Source: Rhodoplanes sp. (GTDB lineage: Bacteria; Pseudomonadota; Alphaproteobacteria; Rhizobiales; Xanthobacteraceae). From it: a stretch of DNA of 64,000 nt. Positions 18,183 through 29,493 of this stretch are shown here, one piece after another. Location of the stretch: positions 1-64,000 of the forward strand of contig NZ_JACAAX010000036.1 in NCBI RefSeq assembly GCF_013377085.1. The letters are read 5' to 3'. How positions within the stretch are numbered: the stretch's first letter is position 1; every line of letters starts with the position of its first letter. Under the pieces are notes generated by a model. The model was not told where the DNA came from and searched no databases. It saw only the letters and a list, made by a program, of their open reading frames with translations. The position numbers and the translations under genes were made by a program.

Positions 18183-18497
18183 TCAGGCCGACGTGGTGCT
18201 GCTCGTGGCGGAATAGAGCTTGGAGACGGTGCTGCTGAGCGAGGAGAGCGTGTCGCTCACGCTGGACAGCGTATCGCTCATGCTGGAGAGCGTGTTGAAC
18301 GTCGCATACGACATGACCTGACTGGTGAACTCGGATGTGTCCGTCGGATCGAGCGGGTTCTGGTTTTCGAGCTGCGTGGTGATCAGCGTGAGGAAATCGT
18401 CCGTGCTGATCGAGCTCGAGTCGGTCGACGTGCTGCTCGACGTCGTGCTCGTGGTGCTGGCCGTGGATGTCGTGGAGGACACCGAAGAGACGCTCAT
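18183..18497 (-). CDS. flgD: Short FlgD-like hook-capping protein
   Basis: With the ATG at 18497 the protein is 104 aa. A low-complexity Ser/Thr tail (residues 1-31) is followed by the FlgD N-terminal motif DDFLTLITTQLENQNPLDPT and EFTSQVMSYATFNTL. It ends in repeated 'SDTLSS' units. Standard FlgD proteins are roughly twice as long and carry a C-terminal tudor/FnIII-like part, which is missing here. The longer frame extending to 18722 is arginine-rich and rejected. Position before flgE supports the hook-cap role. Confidence 0.82.
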   Translation of the reverse strand: MSVSSVSSTTSTASTTSTTSSSTSTDSSSISTDDFLTLITTQLENQNPLDPTDTSEFTSQVMSYATFNTLSSMSDTLSSVSDTLSSLSSTVSKLYSATSSTTSA

Positions 18498-18949
18498 GAT
18501 ATGCCTCGACCGTTGTCGCAGCCGCTTTTGCGGCCCGACGTTTGCTGCCGTCGCGATGTCTGGTGTTGTCGTCGTTCGGTAGTAGAACGGCCGGTGCCGG
18601 GATTTCCGGCAGGGTTTCTGACCGCAAGCCCGACGATCGAACCCGACACGCGCGACGGCTGGCGGCCGCGCCCGTGCCGGGCCCGGCGCACGGCATCGGA
18701 CCGGCGCGGAGGCGCAGACCAAAACTCAGGGTATCGTCATGAAACGGCGGCGGCGCGGTCCGGGGTCACGGCCGCGGCCGGCCGATGGGCGGCCTCGTAC
18801 CGCCAGCCGCGAGCTCCGGCTCGTCATGCCCGCGCTTGTCGCGGGCATCCCCGTCTCGAGGCAGTCCTGCGGCAAGGAAGACGTGGATGGCCGGAACGAC
18901 AAGCCCGGCCATGACGGAGCGGAGCGGTCAGTCTCTGCCGCCGCTGGGA
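18498..18949. other. Intergenic region between flgD and the CnrX-like gene
   Basis: It holds the family A repeat at 18821-18916 and otherwise nothing I can support. It is the largest gap inside the leftward flagellar cluster, so a promoter for flgD is likely here. I could not identify sigma-28 or sigma-54 consensus elements. Confidence 0.5.
18821..18916. repeat. Family A intergenic palindromic repeat, copy 2
   Basis: It starts TCGTCATGCCCGCGCTTGTC, ends AAGCCCGGCCATGACG, and has GTGGATGGCC in the centre. It is a more diverged copy than those at 36140 and 36630. Confidence 0.75.
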
Positions 18950-19477
18950 TCAGCGCGGTGGCGGACCGGGAGGCGGGTCGCCCAGCGGCGGCCCCGGCGG
19001 GCCCCGTGGCCGCAACACGACCTCGGCCAGCACCTTGCGGTCGGCGACCGGCATTCCGGCGACCACCTCGGCGATGCGCCGGGCAATCGCCCGGTCGTTC
19101 TCGGTCCGCGCCGTGATGAACTCGTCGACCGTCCGGGTGAACGTGGCCGTATCGAAGGTGTCGGCCACCAGCAGGCCGCGCATCTGCTCGTCGAGACGGC
19201 GCGGATCGGCCGATCCCGACCGGATCCGGCGGTCGATCTCGACGATCAGCGCCTCGACCTTGGCCATGCTGTCGGGGGTGATGCGACCCTGCAGGTCACG
19301 CGCGACATTCTGCAGCGGCCCGTGGCCGGGCGGCGGCGGCCAGGCGCCGGGTCGCATCAGGGTGCCGACCCACGATCCGGCGAGGAACAGGTTGATGCCG
19401 AGCGACACCAGCACCACGCCCCACAGCATGACGCTGCGCTTGCCGCCGTTAACCTCGGACATCGCCGGCTCCGCCAC
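18950..19477 (-). CDS. CnrX-like periplasmic protein (Metal_resist family), 175 aa
   Basis: One N-terminal membrane segment (MLWGVVLVSLGINLFLAGSW) precedes a helical periplasmic domain resembling CnrX/ZraP-type 'periplasmic heavy metal sensor' proteins. The C-terminus is proline-rich. The mature domain has a single histidine (GHGP) and no His/Met cluster, so metal sensing as in CnrX is doubtful. The GTG at 19477 directly follows the TGA of the upstream gene. The ATG at 19462 (170 aa) is an equally good start. It is paired with the putative anti-sigma gene, while the cognate sigma gene is probably the one at 23246. Confidence 0.7.
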   Translation of the reverse strand: MAEPAMSEVNGGKRSVMLWGVVLVSLGINLFLAGSWVGTLMRPGAWPPPPGHGPLQNVARDLQGRITPDSMAKVEALIVEIDRRIRSGSADPRRLDEQMRGLLVADTFDTATFTRTVDEFITARTENDRAIARRIAEVVAGMPVADRKVLAEVVLRPRGPPGPPLGDPPPGPPPR

Positions 19478-19921
19478 TCACTGAAGCTCGTTGAAGACCG
19501 AGACGGCGAGCCCGAGGCGAGCCTCGTTCCGCGGCTGGTCCGCAGTCAACAGGCTGGAGACGAGACCGAGCAGGAAGCACGCCGAGAGCACGATCGCCGG
19601 GCGCAACGGATGCCCCAGCACCGCCGCGAAGGCCGCCCGCCACCGGTTCGCCGGCGGCCGCACGGCCCGCGACGATCCGACCTGCGGCACGGCGTCCGCC
19701 TCGCGGGCGGCAGCCAGAATGCGGTCGGTCAGTGATTCGGGAGCGCGGACGGTGGGATCGGGGCCGAGCGCCTTGCGCAGCGCAGCCGCTTCGGCCAGCA
19801 CCTCGCGGGCCTCCGCCGAGGCCTTCAGCAGCGCCAGGGCCTGGGTGCGCGACGGCTCCGGCCATGCGGAGACGTCCTCGCCCAATCGATCGACCTGATC
19901 CTCGAAGTCGTCAATATCCAT
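19478..19921 (-). CDS. Putative membrane-bound anti-sigma factor, 147 aa
   Basis: The N-terminal two thirds are acidic and helical (MDIDDFEDQVDRLGEDVSAW; SLTDRILAAAREAD). They are followed by one hydrophobic segment near residues 107-127 (HPLRPAIVLSACFLLGLVSS) and a short outside tail. This is the layout of single-pass anti-sigma factors partnered with CnrX-like proteins. No zinc-binding HxxxCxxC motif is present. The gene lies between fliS and the CnrX-like gene in the flagellar cluster. The function is inferred from architecture and neighbour. Confidence 0.6.
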   Translation of the reverse strand: MDIDDFEDQVDRLGEDVSAWPEPSRTQALALLKASAEAREVLAEAAALRKALGPDPTVRAPESLTDRILAAAREADAVPQVGSSRAVRPPANRWRAAFAAVLGHPLRPAIVLSACFLLGLVSSLLTADQPRNEARLGLAVSVFNELQ

Positions 19922-20035
19922 CCCGGGGCCTTTTCCATCCTGGAAGCGGACTAGTCCGGAGATTCATCCAGATGCCAGATGCTCCTTAACAAAGCCGTAA
20001 GTCCACGATGCCGCGGTTTAGCCCCTTTGTCTGCG

Positions 20036-20512
20036 CTACCGACGGCCGGCCGCGGAGCGCTTCGCCAGCACGGCCTCGACCGGCTGGGCCGCATGCCCGC
20101 CGCGCGACGCCGATTCCTGGGCCCGCGTCGGCAGGCCCGCGATCCCGGCCCAGGCGTCCCGCAGCTCGGCCAGCCCCTCCGAAAGCCTGCGATACCGCTC
20201 CGGCGCATCGGGCTTCCGGAACGAGTCGAGGACCGCCAGGATGTTTCGCGTGTACATCGTGTACAGCCGTTCGGCAAGCGCCCCGCCCTTCTGGAAATCG
20301 ATGATGTGGCTGAGCCCGCGCAGGATCGCCGCCGCCTTGAGCACCGCATCGAGCGCCGTGTCCATCCGGCGCGCCTCGATGTCCTGGCCGGCTCGCTGGA
20401 GCAGCACCAGCACGCGATCGTAGAGCAGCACGACGGCCCGCGACGGCGGCACCGAGGCGGCCGCCCTCTGGTAGGCAGAGGCCGCTGCCTGGGAATTCTG
20501 AGTGTTGGTCAT
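20036..20512 (-). CDS. fliS: Flagellar export chaperone FliS
   Basis: A 158-aa protein with the FliS signature: AYQRAAASVPPSRAVVLLYD near the N-terminus (canonical 'Y...V..A.P..L...LYD') and a following four-helix pattern. It binds the flagellin C-terminus in the cytoplasm and prevents early polymerisation. Its ATG overlaps the fliD stop by 4 nt (ATGA), the common fliD-fliS coupling. The longer frame extending to 21484 in the same phase is a shadow of fliD. Confidence 0.88.
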   Translation of the reverse strand: MTNTQNSQAAASAYQRAAASVPPSRAVVLLYDRVLVLLQRAGQDIEARRMDTALDAVLKAAAILRGLSHIIDFQKGGALAERLYTMYTRNILAVLDSFRKPDAPERYRRLSEGLAELRDAWAGIAGLPTRAQESASRGGHAAQPVEAVLAKRSAAGRR

Positions 20513-22212
20513 GAGGAGCTCGAGCTTTGGAGCAGGGTTTTCAGATAGGTCAGCATCGACTGCGCCTCCTGGATGGCGGCCTGGTATTTCGCATAGCGCG
20601 ACGTGATCGTCTCCTTGTAGGACTCGGCCCGAGCCGTGAGCGTGTCGCTGCGGTCCTGCAGCGTCGTGTCCTGGTCGGTGAGATTGTCGATCAGCGTCTG
20701 CAGGTTTCCGTCCGTGGTGTCTGCGGCCTTGTCGGACGCGTTGTACAGCAGCTCGGCGATTCCGGTGCTGGTGGTGACGGAGATGGACTGCGAGGTGTCG
20801 CCGACATAGACGAACGAGAGCCCCTCGTAGGCCGTGCCCGTCGCGCCGACGATGCGGCTGCCGCTGACCGTGAACAGGGACGTGTCGCCGCCGACCGACA
20901 CCGAGGACAGGCTTCCCGAGCTGTCCACCGAGATGTCGAGTGTGAACGAGGCCGGTGTCGAGTCGCCGCGGGCGAGAAGCATCAGGTCGCTCGACGACGG
21001 CGTACACTGGAACGTCAGCAGCGACTTCACGTTGTCGAGGTCGTCGAGCAGAGCGCTTTCGAGCGTGGTGGTGTCGAGGACGAGCTCGTTGTTGTCGTCG
21101 AACGACAGCCCGATACTCGCCATCGACAGACTGTTCACCGTCGCGGTGAGCGCGCTGCCGAGCTCGGAATTGATGTTGCGGAGCGTGCCGTCGCCGTACA
21201 GCACGGCATCGGACGACGCGGTTCCGTCGGAGCCGGTCGCCTGCTGGCTCACCGCATATTCGCGGTAGGCATTGTACGCGGTGACCAGCGACTGCACCGC
21301 GGTCTCGACCGTACTGAGATTGGTGCCGACCTCGACCGTGACCGAGGTGTCGGTCGGCGTGGTCTGATAGAGATGGAACGTGACGCCGTCGACCAGGTCG
21401 TCGATGTCGTTGGAGTCGCGGGTCACCGAGACGCCGTCGAGCGACATGATCGCGTCCTGCGAGGCTTGAAGCTCGTTGGCCCACGCGCCCGTGCTGTTCG
21501 TGATGCCGAGCTTGTTGAGGACATCGGTGCCCGAGACCGCCGTCGCCGTGATGGCCTTGCCGGTGTCGCTGGCGCTGAGCACCAGCTTGTACTCGCTGTC
21601 GGCGACCTTGATGACCGAGGCCTGGACGCCGCTGGTGTCGGTGGTGTTGTTGATCGCCTCGGCGACCTCGTCCAGCGTCATGCCGCTGTCGATCGTCACG
21701 TCGACGGTCGAGCCGCCGTCCACCGCCAGGCTGAAGACGCCGTCATAGGCGAGTTCGGTCGTGCGGCTCGTCTGGGTATCGCTCGACACCTTCTCGGCCT
21801 TGGCGAGTTGGCTCACCGTGATCTCGTAGCTTCCGATGTCGGAGCCGTCGTCCACGGTCGCCGACAGCACGTCGCTGGCCGTGACGTCGCCGTTCGCCGT
21901 CAGATAGGCCGTCCGCGACTTGAAGACGTCGTCGGACGCCACCGTCGTTCCGGTCGGCGCCCGCAGCGCATTGGCGGCGTCCGCCAGGTCCTGCAGCAGC
22001 GACTGCCCATTCTCGTAGGCCGTGATCTTCGCTTCGTTAGCCGTGATCGTGGTGTCGACCTCGGTGGCCTTGGCGAGCTTGGCCTGGTAGGCCGCGTCGA
22101 TCAAGGAGTCCCAGTCGATCGACGTGGTCGTCGTCGTGCTGGTCGAGCTTGTCGAGAAGGCGCTCGCCGTACTCGTGCTCGTGCTGCTGCCGGTGCTGCT
22201 GACCGTCGTCAT
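20509..22212 (-). CDS. fliD: Flagellar filament-capping protein FliD (HAP2)
   Basis: A 567-aa cap protein. After a Ser/Thr-rich start, the FliD N-terminal domain is visible (SIDWDSLIDAAYQAKLAKAT with NEAKITAYENGQSLLQDL). The C-terminal domain ends with QDRSDTLTARAESYKETITS and AIQEAQSMLTYLKTLL, typical of FliD. The ATG at 22212 is chosen over 22263, which would add an Arg/Pro-rich extension. It lies downstream of fliC and overlaps fliS by 4 nt. Its presence, with FliS, suggests a polar-type flagellar system rather than the FliD-less lateral type of many rhizobia. Confidence 0.9.
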   Translation of the reverse strand: MTTVSSTGSSTSTSTASAFSTSSTSTTTTTSIDWDSLIDAAYQAKLAKATEVDTTITANEAKITAYENGQSLLQDLADAANALRAPTGTTVASDDVFKSRTAYLTANGDVTASDVLSATVDDGSDIGSYEITVSQLAKAEKVSSDTQTSRTTELAYDGVFSLAVDGGSTVDVTIDSGMTLDEVAEAINNTTDTSGVQASVIKVADSEYKLVLSASDTGKAITATAVSGTDVLNKLGITNSTGAWANELQASQDAIMSLDGVSVTRDSNDIDDLVDGVTFHLYQTTPTDTSVTVEVGTNLSTVETAVQSLVTAYNAYREYAVSQQATGSDGTASSDAVLYGDGTLRNINSELGSALTATVNSLSMASIGLSFDDNNELVLDTTTLESALLDDLDNVKSLLTFQCTPSSSDLMLLARGDSTPASFTLDISVDSSGSLSSVSVGGDTSLFTVSGSRIVGATGTAYEGLSFVYVGDTSQSISVTTSTGIAELLYNASDKAADTTDGNLQTLIDNLTDQDTTLQDRSDTLTARAESYKETITSRYAKYQAAIQEAQSMLTYLKTLLQSSSSS

Positions 22213-22237
22213 GTCGCTCGCCCGTTCTCGCTGCGGC

Positions 22238-22261
22238 GGGGCCGGAGCACGCTCCGGCCCC
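22238..22261 (-). terminator. Strong hairpin after fliC
   Basis: A perfect inverted repeat GGGGCCGGAG-CACG-CTCCGGCCCC (10-bp stem, 4-nt loop) lies 13 nt after the fliC stop. There is no T-run on the leftward strand. It may reduce read-through into fliD or protect the fliC mRNA 3' end, giving more flagellin than cap protein. Confidence 0.55.
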
Positions 22262-22273
22262 ACGGCTCACTGG

Positions 22274-23104
22274 TTACTGCAGCAGCTTCAGCAGCTCCTG
22301 CGGCATCTGGTTGGCCTGCGCGGCGGCGGCGACGGCGGCCTGGGTCTTGACCTCGGCCGAGGCCAGCTTCGCCTCCTCGGACGCGATGTCGACGTCCTTG
22401 ATGGCGGAGTTCGCCGACTCGAGGTTCTCCTGCTGGGTGGAGATCGACTCGGACCGGAACTCGAACCGTGACTCGGTGGCGCCGATGTCGGCCCGTGCCT
22501 TGGAGACTGTGTCGATCGCAGTGTCGAGCGTCGTCAGGGCCGCGGTCGCGCCGGTCTGGGAGGAGACGTTGAGCGAGTTGACGCCGAGCGCGCTCGAGGT
22601 CAGGGTCGCGATCTTCACCGTGATGGTGTCGGATGCGTCGGAGCCGACCATCACCGAGGTGCCGCTGCCCGCGAAGGCGCTCGAGGTGCCGTCGAGCAGG
22701 CTCTTGCCGTTGTAGCGCGTCGAGGTCGCGGTGCCGTCGATTTCGGACGTGAGCTGCGTGAACTCGGCGTTGATGTAGGAGCGTTCGGTGTCCGTCACGG
22801 TGCCGGACGAGGCCTCCGAGGCCAGCGTCTTCATGCGCTGCAGGATGTCGCTGATGTTGGAGGCACCGCCGTCGGCGGTCTGCAGCACGGCGACGCCGTG
22901 CGAGGCGTTGGTCGCCGCCTGGGTCAGCGCGGTGACGTCGGACGAGATGCGGGTCGAAATGGCGAGGCCCGCGGCGTCGTCGGACGCCTGGTTGATGCGC
23001 GATCCGCTGGCGAGCTTGGACAGCGAGCTCGATTCGTCCTTGGAGTTCAGGTTCAGGTAGCGGACGGCCGAGTTGGCGGCGGTGTTGGTGGAAATGACGG
23101 GCAT
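22274..23104 (-). CDS. fliC: Flagellin
   Basis: A 276-aa filament subunit with canonical ends. The N-terminus carries VISTNTAANSAVRYLNLNSK and LASGSRINQASDDAAGLAIS. The C-terminus carries ESRFEFRSESISTQQENLES, IKDVDIASEEAKLASAEV and QANQMPQELLKLL. The short variable centre makes it a compact flagellin. A GAGGAGAG ribosome binding site precedes the ATG at 23104. The 5' leader contains a 10-bp inverted repeat (23119-23192). It is the only flagellin gene in the window. Confidence 0.95.
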   Translation of the reverse strand: MPVISTNTAANSAVRYLNLNSKDESSSLSKLASGSRINQASDDAAGLAISTRISSDVTALTQAATNASHGVAVLQTADGGASNISDILQRMKTLASEASSGTVTDTERSYINAEFTQLTSEIDGTATSTRYNGKSLLDGTSSAFAGSGTSVMVGSDASDTITVKIATLTSSALGVNSLNVSSQTGATAALTTLDTAIDTVSKARADIGATESRFEFRSESISTQQENLESANSAIKDVDIASEEAKLASAEVKTQAAVAAAAQANQMPQELLKLLQ

Positions 23105-23118
23105 GACTCTCTCCTCGC

Positions 23119-23192
23119 GTTGAACTTCTGTCCCGCGCCCGGACCGGAGGGCGTCGGAGCGGCGCGGAACGTCCGCGGCTGAAAGTTCAACG
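23119..23192 (-). promoter_or_regulatory. Long inverted repeat in the fliC 5' leader
   Basis: CGTTGAACTT (23119-23128) and AAGTTCAACG (23183-23192) are perfectly complementary over 10 bp and enclose about 54 nt of GC-rich sequence. The downstream arm lies only a few bases before the fliC ribosome binding site, so folding could influence flagellin translation. Confidence 0.5.
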
Positions 23193-23245
23193 GGAAGGCC
23201 CGCGCCGGGCGGGCGGCGAATATTTCGGGGGTCGAGCCGTCTTGG

Positions 23246-23905
23246 TTAATCTTCCGTCAAGGCCTGGCGGATGTCGGGCTCGGAGCGGCGCAGCAGCTTG
23301 CGGAGCTGCTGGCGGGCGCGCTTGAGGAGCGACTCGACGGCCGACACCGTGGTGTCCATCACGTCGGCGATCTCGGCGTTGCTCATGCTCTCGTGATACG
23401 AGAGGATGATGGCGATGCGCTGCTGGTCGGGCAGCCGGTTCATGGCGGCGTCGAGCAGCTCGGAGACCTCGGAGCGGTGCATCGCCGTGACGGCGTCGGG
23501 CTGGTCGTCGGCGACCTCGCCCACCGCCTCGACGTCCTCGTTGCGCGGACGCCGGCGCAGATCGATGCAGCGGTTGGTGACGACGCGGTAGAGCCAGGTC
23601 GAGAACTTGGCGCGGCCGAACTCCCAGCGGTGCCGGTGCGTCCACACCTTCAAGAGCGAGTCCTGCACGACGTCGTCGGCGTCGGCGCGGTTGTCGAGGA
23701 TGCGCAGCGCCAGTGCGAAGGCGCGGTCGACATGGCGCTCCACCAGAATGCGGAACGCCGCCTCGTCGTTGTCGACGATGCGGTGGAGAAGGTCGTCGTC
23801 GTCGGGCTCCGGGACCACCACCGGGACGGGCCGGGATGTTGCTTCGCCCCGCTCCGGCAAATTCCGGGCGGTCGAGTCGTCCCAGGACACGCACGCGTAC
23901 GTCAT
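23246..23905 (-). CDS. ECF-type RNA polymerase sigma factor
   Basis: A 219-aa sigma-70 family protein with only regions 2 and 4. Region 2 includes AEDV-like DADDVVQDSLLKVWTHRH and the -10-recognition stretch FSTWLYRVVTNRCIDLRRR. Region 4 has LPDQQRIAIILSYHESMSNA followed by EIADVMDTTVSAVESLLKRA. The first 30 residues are a poorly conserved acidic tail. It lies upstream of fliC on the same strand. Its presumed anti-sigma factor and CnrX-like partner lie beyond fliS at 18950-19921. It may therefore drive the axial flagellar genes, but its target promoters are unknown. Confidence 0.85.
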   Translation of the reverse strand: MTYACVSWDDSTARNLPERGEATSRPVPVVVPEPDDDDLLHRIVDNDEAAFRILVERHVDRAFALALRILDNRADADDVVQDSLLKVWTHRHRWEFGRAKFSTWLYRVVTNRCIDLRRRPRNEDVEAVGEVADDQPDAVTAMHRSEVSELLDAAMNRLPDQQRIAIILSYHESMSNAEIADVMDTTVSAVESLLKRARQQLRKLLRRSEPDIRQALTED

Positions 23906-24058
23906 AACGGTTCTCCCCAGCGACCGTGGTCAACCCGAGGTCGGTGCCCCGCACGAGGCTTCGAGCATTCAACGCGCGAGCGGAACTATTCGGGCGGAGG
24001 ATTTCTGGTCTTTCTGGGCTTTCGTGAGCTGAACTACTAGGAAAATTCTGCCGAGCGC

Positions 24059-24075
24059 TAGGAAGAAATTTCCTA
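24059..24075. promoter_or_regulatory. Candidate operator TAGGAA-N5-TTCCTA
   Basis: A perfect 17-bp inverted repeat in the A/T-rich patch upstream of nifJ. A half-site, CTAGGAAAATT, occurs about 20 bp to the left. It lies between the divergent starts of the sigma gene and nifJ. Confidence 0.4.
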
Positions 24076-24109
24076 TTACAGTGTAGATTCGTATTCTTAA
24101 AGAATTACT

Positions 24110-24128
24110 CAGATCACGAAAGGATCTG
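24110..24128. promoter_or_regulatory. Candidate operator CAGATC-N7-GATCTG
   Basis: A perfect 6-bp inverted repeat with 7-nt spacer (19 bp in all), 35 bp to the right of the TAGGAA palindrome. The regulator is unknown. Confidence 0.35.
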
Positions 24129-24211
24129 CATCCGGCAAGGATGACCGCTTCGGCCGCGGAGACACGGCCCCACGGCAGCGACAACGCAGCCTCGTCTGTC
24201 GCGCATGCGGC

Positions 24212-24253
24212 GCCGACGGCCCGCGGGGCGCCCGCAAGCCGCGGGCCGTCGGC
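24212..24253 (+). promoter_or_regulatory. 15-bp perfect hairpin in the nifJ leader
   Basis: GCCGACGGCCCGCGG (24212-24226) pairs fully with CCGCGGGCCGTCGGC (24239-24253) around a 12-nt loop. No T-run follows. It could be a leader attenuator or RNA-stabilising structure. Confidence 0.45.
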
Positions 24254-24317
24254 CTCATCGCACCTCCACGCCCTGCCCGTGCGGCGGGCGGCAGGCGGCG
24301 CGCGCACGGGCACCGTG

Positions 24318-24357
24318 ATCGATCCGGGGCGAACCTCGCTTTTCTCGCCGGATCGAT
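24318..24357 (+). promoter_or_regulatory. Second inverted repeat in the nifJ leader
   Basis: ATCGATCCGG (24318-24327) and CCGGATCGAT (24348-24357) form a 10-bp perfect inverted repeat with a 20-nt spacer containing CTTTTCTCG, about 90 nt before the nifJ start. Confidence 0.4.
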
Positions 24358-24449
24358 TCAGGACTTTTATGCAGCATGACCCAGGTCAATCAGCCCGCCG
24401 ACGGGGTGGGCTAGGTTGCGGGCTTCTTTTGGTGAGAGCGGAGGCGTTC

Positions 24450-28112
<3,663 letters not shown>

Positions 28113-28122
28113 CGCGGGAGAG

Positions 28123-28226
28123 CCGTCATTCCGGAAGCCGACCGAAGGCCGGCTGTCCGGAATCCATAACCCCAGTCCGTGTGTATGGATTCCGGGCTCG
28201 CCGCAGCGCGGCGCCCCGGAATGACC
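28123..28226. repeat. Family C intergenic palindromic repeat, copy 4
   Basis: It starts CGTCATTCCGGAAGCCGACC and ends in CGCCCCGGAATGACC. It is very similar to copy 2, including the internal TGTGTATGGATTCCGGGC segment, and lies between nifJ and the DHOD-like gene. Confidence 0.85.
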
Positions 28227-28269
28227 GGGCGGCGACGTTCGGCGAAGCGGCCCGTCAAGGAGCGATCTG

Positions 28270-29283
28270 ATGAGTGACCTGACCACCCGCTATCTCGGGC
28301 TGACCCTGAAGTCGCCTCTGGTGGCATCGGCCTCTCCGCTGTGCGACTCGATCGAGGGCATCTGCCGCCTCGCGGACGCCGGCGTCGCCGCCGTGGTGCT
28401 GCCCTCGCTGTTCGAGGAGCAGCTCACGCTGGAAAGCCTGTCGGTCCATGCCGACCTGGAGCGCGGCACCGACACCTTCGCCGAGGCGGCCGGCTTCTTC
28501 CCCGATCTCCACACCTACAATCTCGGGCCCGACGGCTGCCTGGAGCTGATCCGCGAGGCCAAGCGCCGCGTCGACATCCCGGTGATCGCCAGCCTCAACG
28601 GCGTCACGGTCGGCGGCTGGATCGACTACGCCAAGCTGATGCAGGAGGCAGGCGCCGACGCGCTCGAGCTCAACACCTACTCGATCGCGGTCGACCCCTC
28701 GCGCAGCGCCGAGGCGATCGAGCAGGGCTATGTGGATCTGCTCACCGCCATCAGGGCGCAGGTGAAGATCCCGGTCGCCGTCAAGCTGTCGCCCTTCTTC
28801 AGCGCACCCGCCAACATCGCCCGCCGGCTCGGCGAGGCCGGTGCCGATGCGCTGGTGCTGTTCAACCGCTTCTACCAGCCGGACTTCGACATCGAGGAGC
28901 GCGAGGTGGTCGCCTCGCTGGCGCTGAGCCGGCCCGAGGAGCTGTTGATGCGGCTGCACTGGGTGGCGATCCTGCACGGCCGCGTGAAGGCCGACCTCGC
29001 CATAACGGGCGGCGTCCATTCGGCCCCCGACGTGGTGAAGAGCGTGATGGCCGGCGCGCGCGTCGCCTGCATGACCTCGGCGCTGCTCAATCACGGGCCC
29101 GGCTACGCCAAGACGGTGCTGCGCGATCTCGACCGCTGGCTCGACGCCCACGAGTACGAGTCCGTGCAGCAGATGTGCGGCAGCATGAGCTTCGACGCGG
29201 TGCCGAACCCGTCCGCCTACGAGCGCGGCAACTACATGAAGGTTCTGAGCTCCTACACGCTGCGCGACGACATCTTCGCTTGA
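28270..29283 (+). CDS. Dihydroorotate dehydrogenase-like flavoprotein
   Basis: A 337-aa TIM-barrel protein of the class I DHOD-like group that often lies next to pyruvate:ferredoxin oxidoreductase genes. Visible elements are TTRYLGLTLKSPLVASASPL, VIASLNGVTVGGW, ALELNTYSI, PVAVKLSPFF and LAITGGVHSAPDVVKSVMAG, the last being the FMN-phosphate loop. It probably binds FMN. The reaction is unknown, and it is unlikely to be the pyrimidine-pathway enzyme. Nearness to nifJ suggests a ferredoxin-linked redox role. Confidence 0.85.
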   Translation: MSDLTTRYLGLTLKSPLVASASPLCDSIEGICRLADAGVAAVVLPSLFEEQLTLESLSVHADLERGTDTFAEAAGFFPDLHTYNLGPDGCLELIREAKRRVDIPVIASLNGVTVGGWIDYAKLMQEAGADALELNTYSIAVDPSRSAEAIEQGYVDLLTAIRAQVKIPVAVKLSPFFSAPANIARRLGEAGADALVLFNRFYQPDFDIEEREVVASLALSRPEELLMRLHWVAILHGRVKADLAITGGVHSAPDVVKSVMAGARVACMTSALLNHGPGYAKTVLRDLDRWLDAHEYESVQQMCGSMSFDAVPNPSAYERGNYMKVLSSYTLRDDIFA

Positions 29284-29316
29284 TCCGGCCTTCGCCGGAC
29301 GCATGACGCGACCCGC

Positions 29317-29344
29317 GCGGCGCCCCCCAGGGGGCGCCGCTTTG
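29317..29344 (+). terminator. Intrinsic-type terminator of the nifJ/DHOD-like unit
   Basis: GCGGCGCCCCC pairs with GGGGGCGCCGC around a minimal loop, followed by TTTGG. The stem is strong but the T-run is short. Confidence 0.6.
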
Positions 29345-29478
29345 GTATGCGACCGGCCGATTTTTACCATGCAGCCCAGGCAGTTCGGCCGGATCTTCGG
29401 CTGCCACGCCCGCGCCGCAATGATGGGTCACGGTTTCGTTACCGCCCCTGGGGAGGGGAGGTTGATTGTGCGGTGCGG

Positions 29479-29493
29479 TTAACCCCACGCTAA
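29479..29493 (+). promoter_or_regulatory. CtrA-like site TTAA-N7-CTAA
   Basis: TTAACCCCACGCTAA differs from the alphaproteobacterial CtrA consensus TTAA-N7-TTAA by one base. It lies 112 nt before the M15-like peptidase gene. Confidence 0.3.

Larger units (their letters stand above)
23906..24449. promoter_or_regulatory. Divergent control region between the sigma gene and nifJ
   Basis: This 544-bp region has an unusually A/T-rich stretch (about 23990-24130) holding two perfect inverted repeats, then a GC-rich leader with two strong hairpins. An open frame runs from 24141 into nifJ, but its codons look non-coding and overlap these structures. Confidence 0.6.

Noticed and set aside
24141-24449. 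In-frame N-terminal extension of nifJ
   Set aside because: The extension overlaps two strong hairpins, has non-coding-like composition, and would make the protein about 100 residues too long. The ATG at 24450 has a good ribosome binding site.
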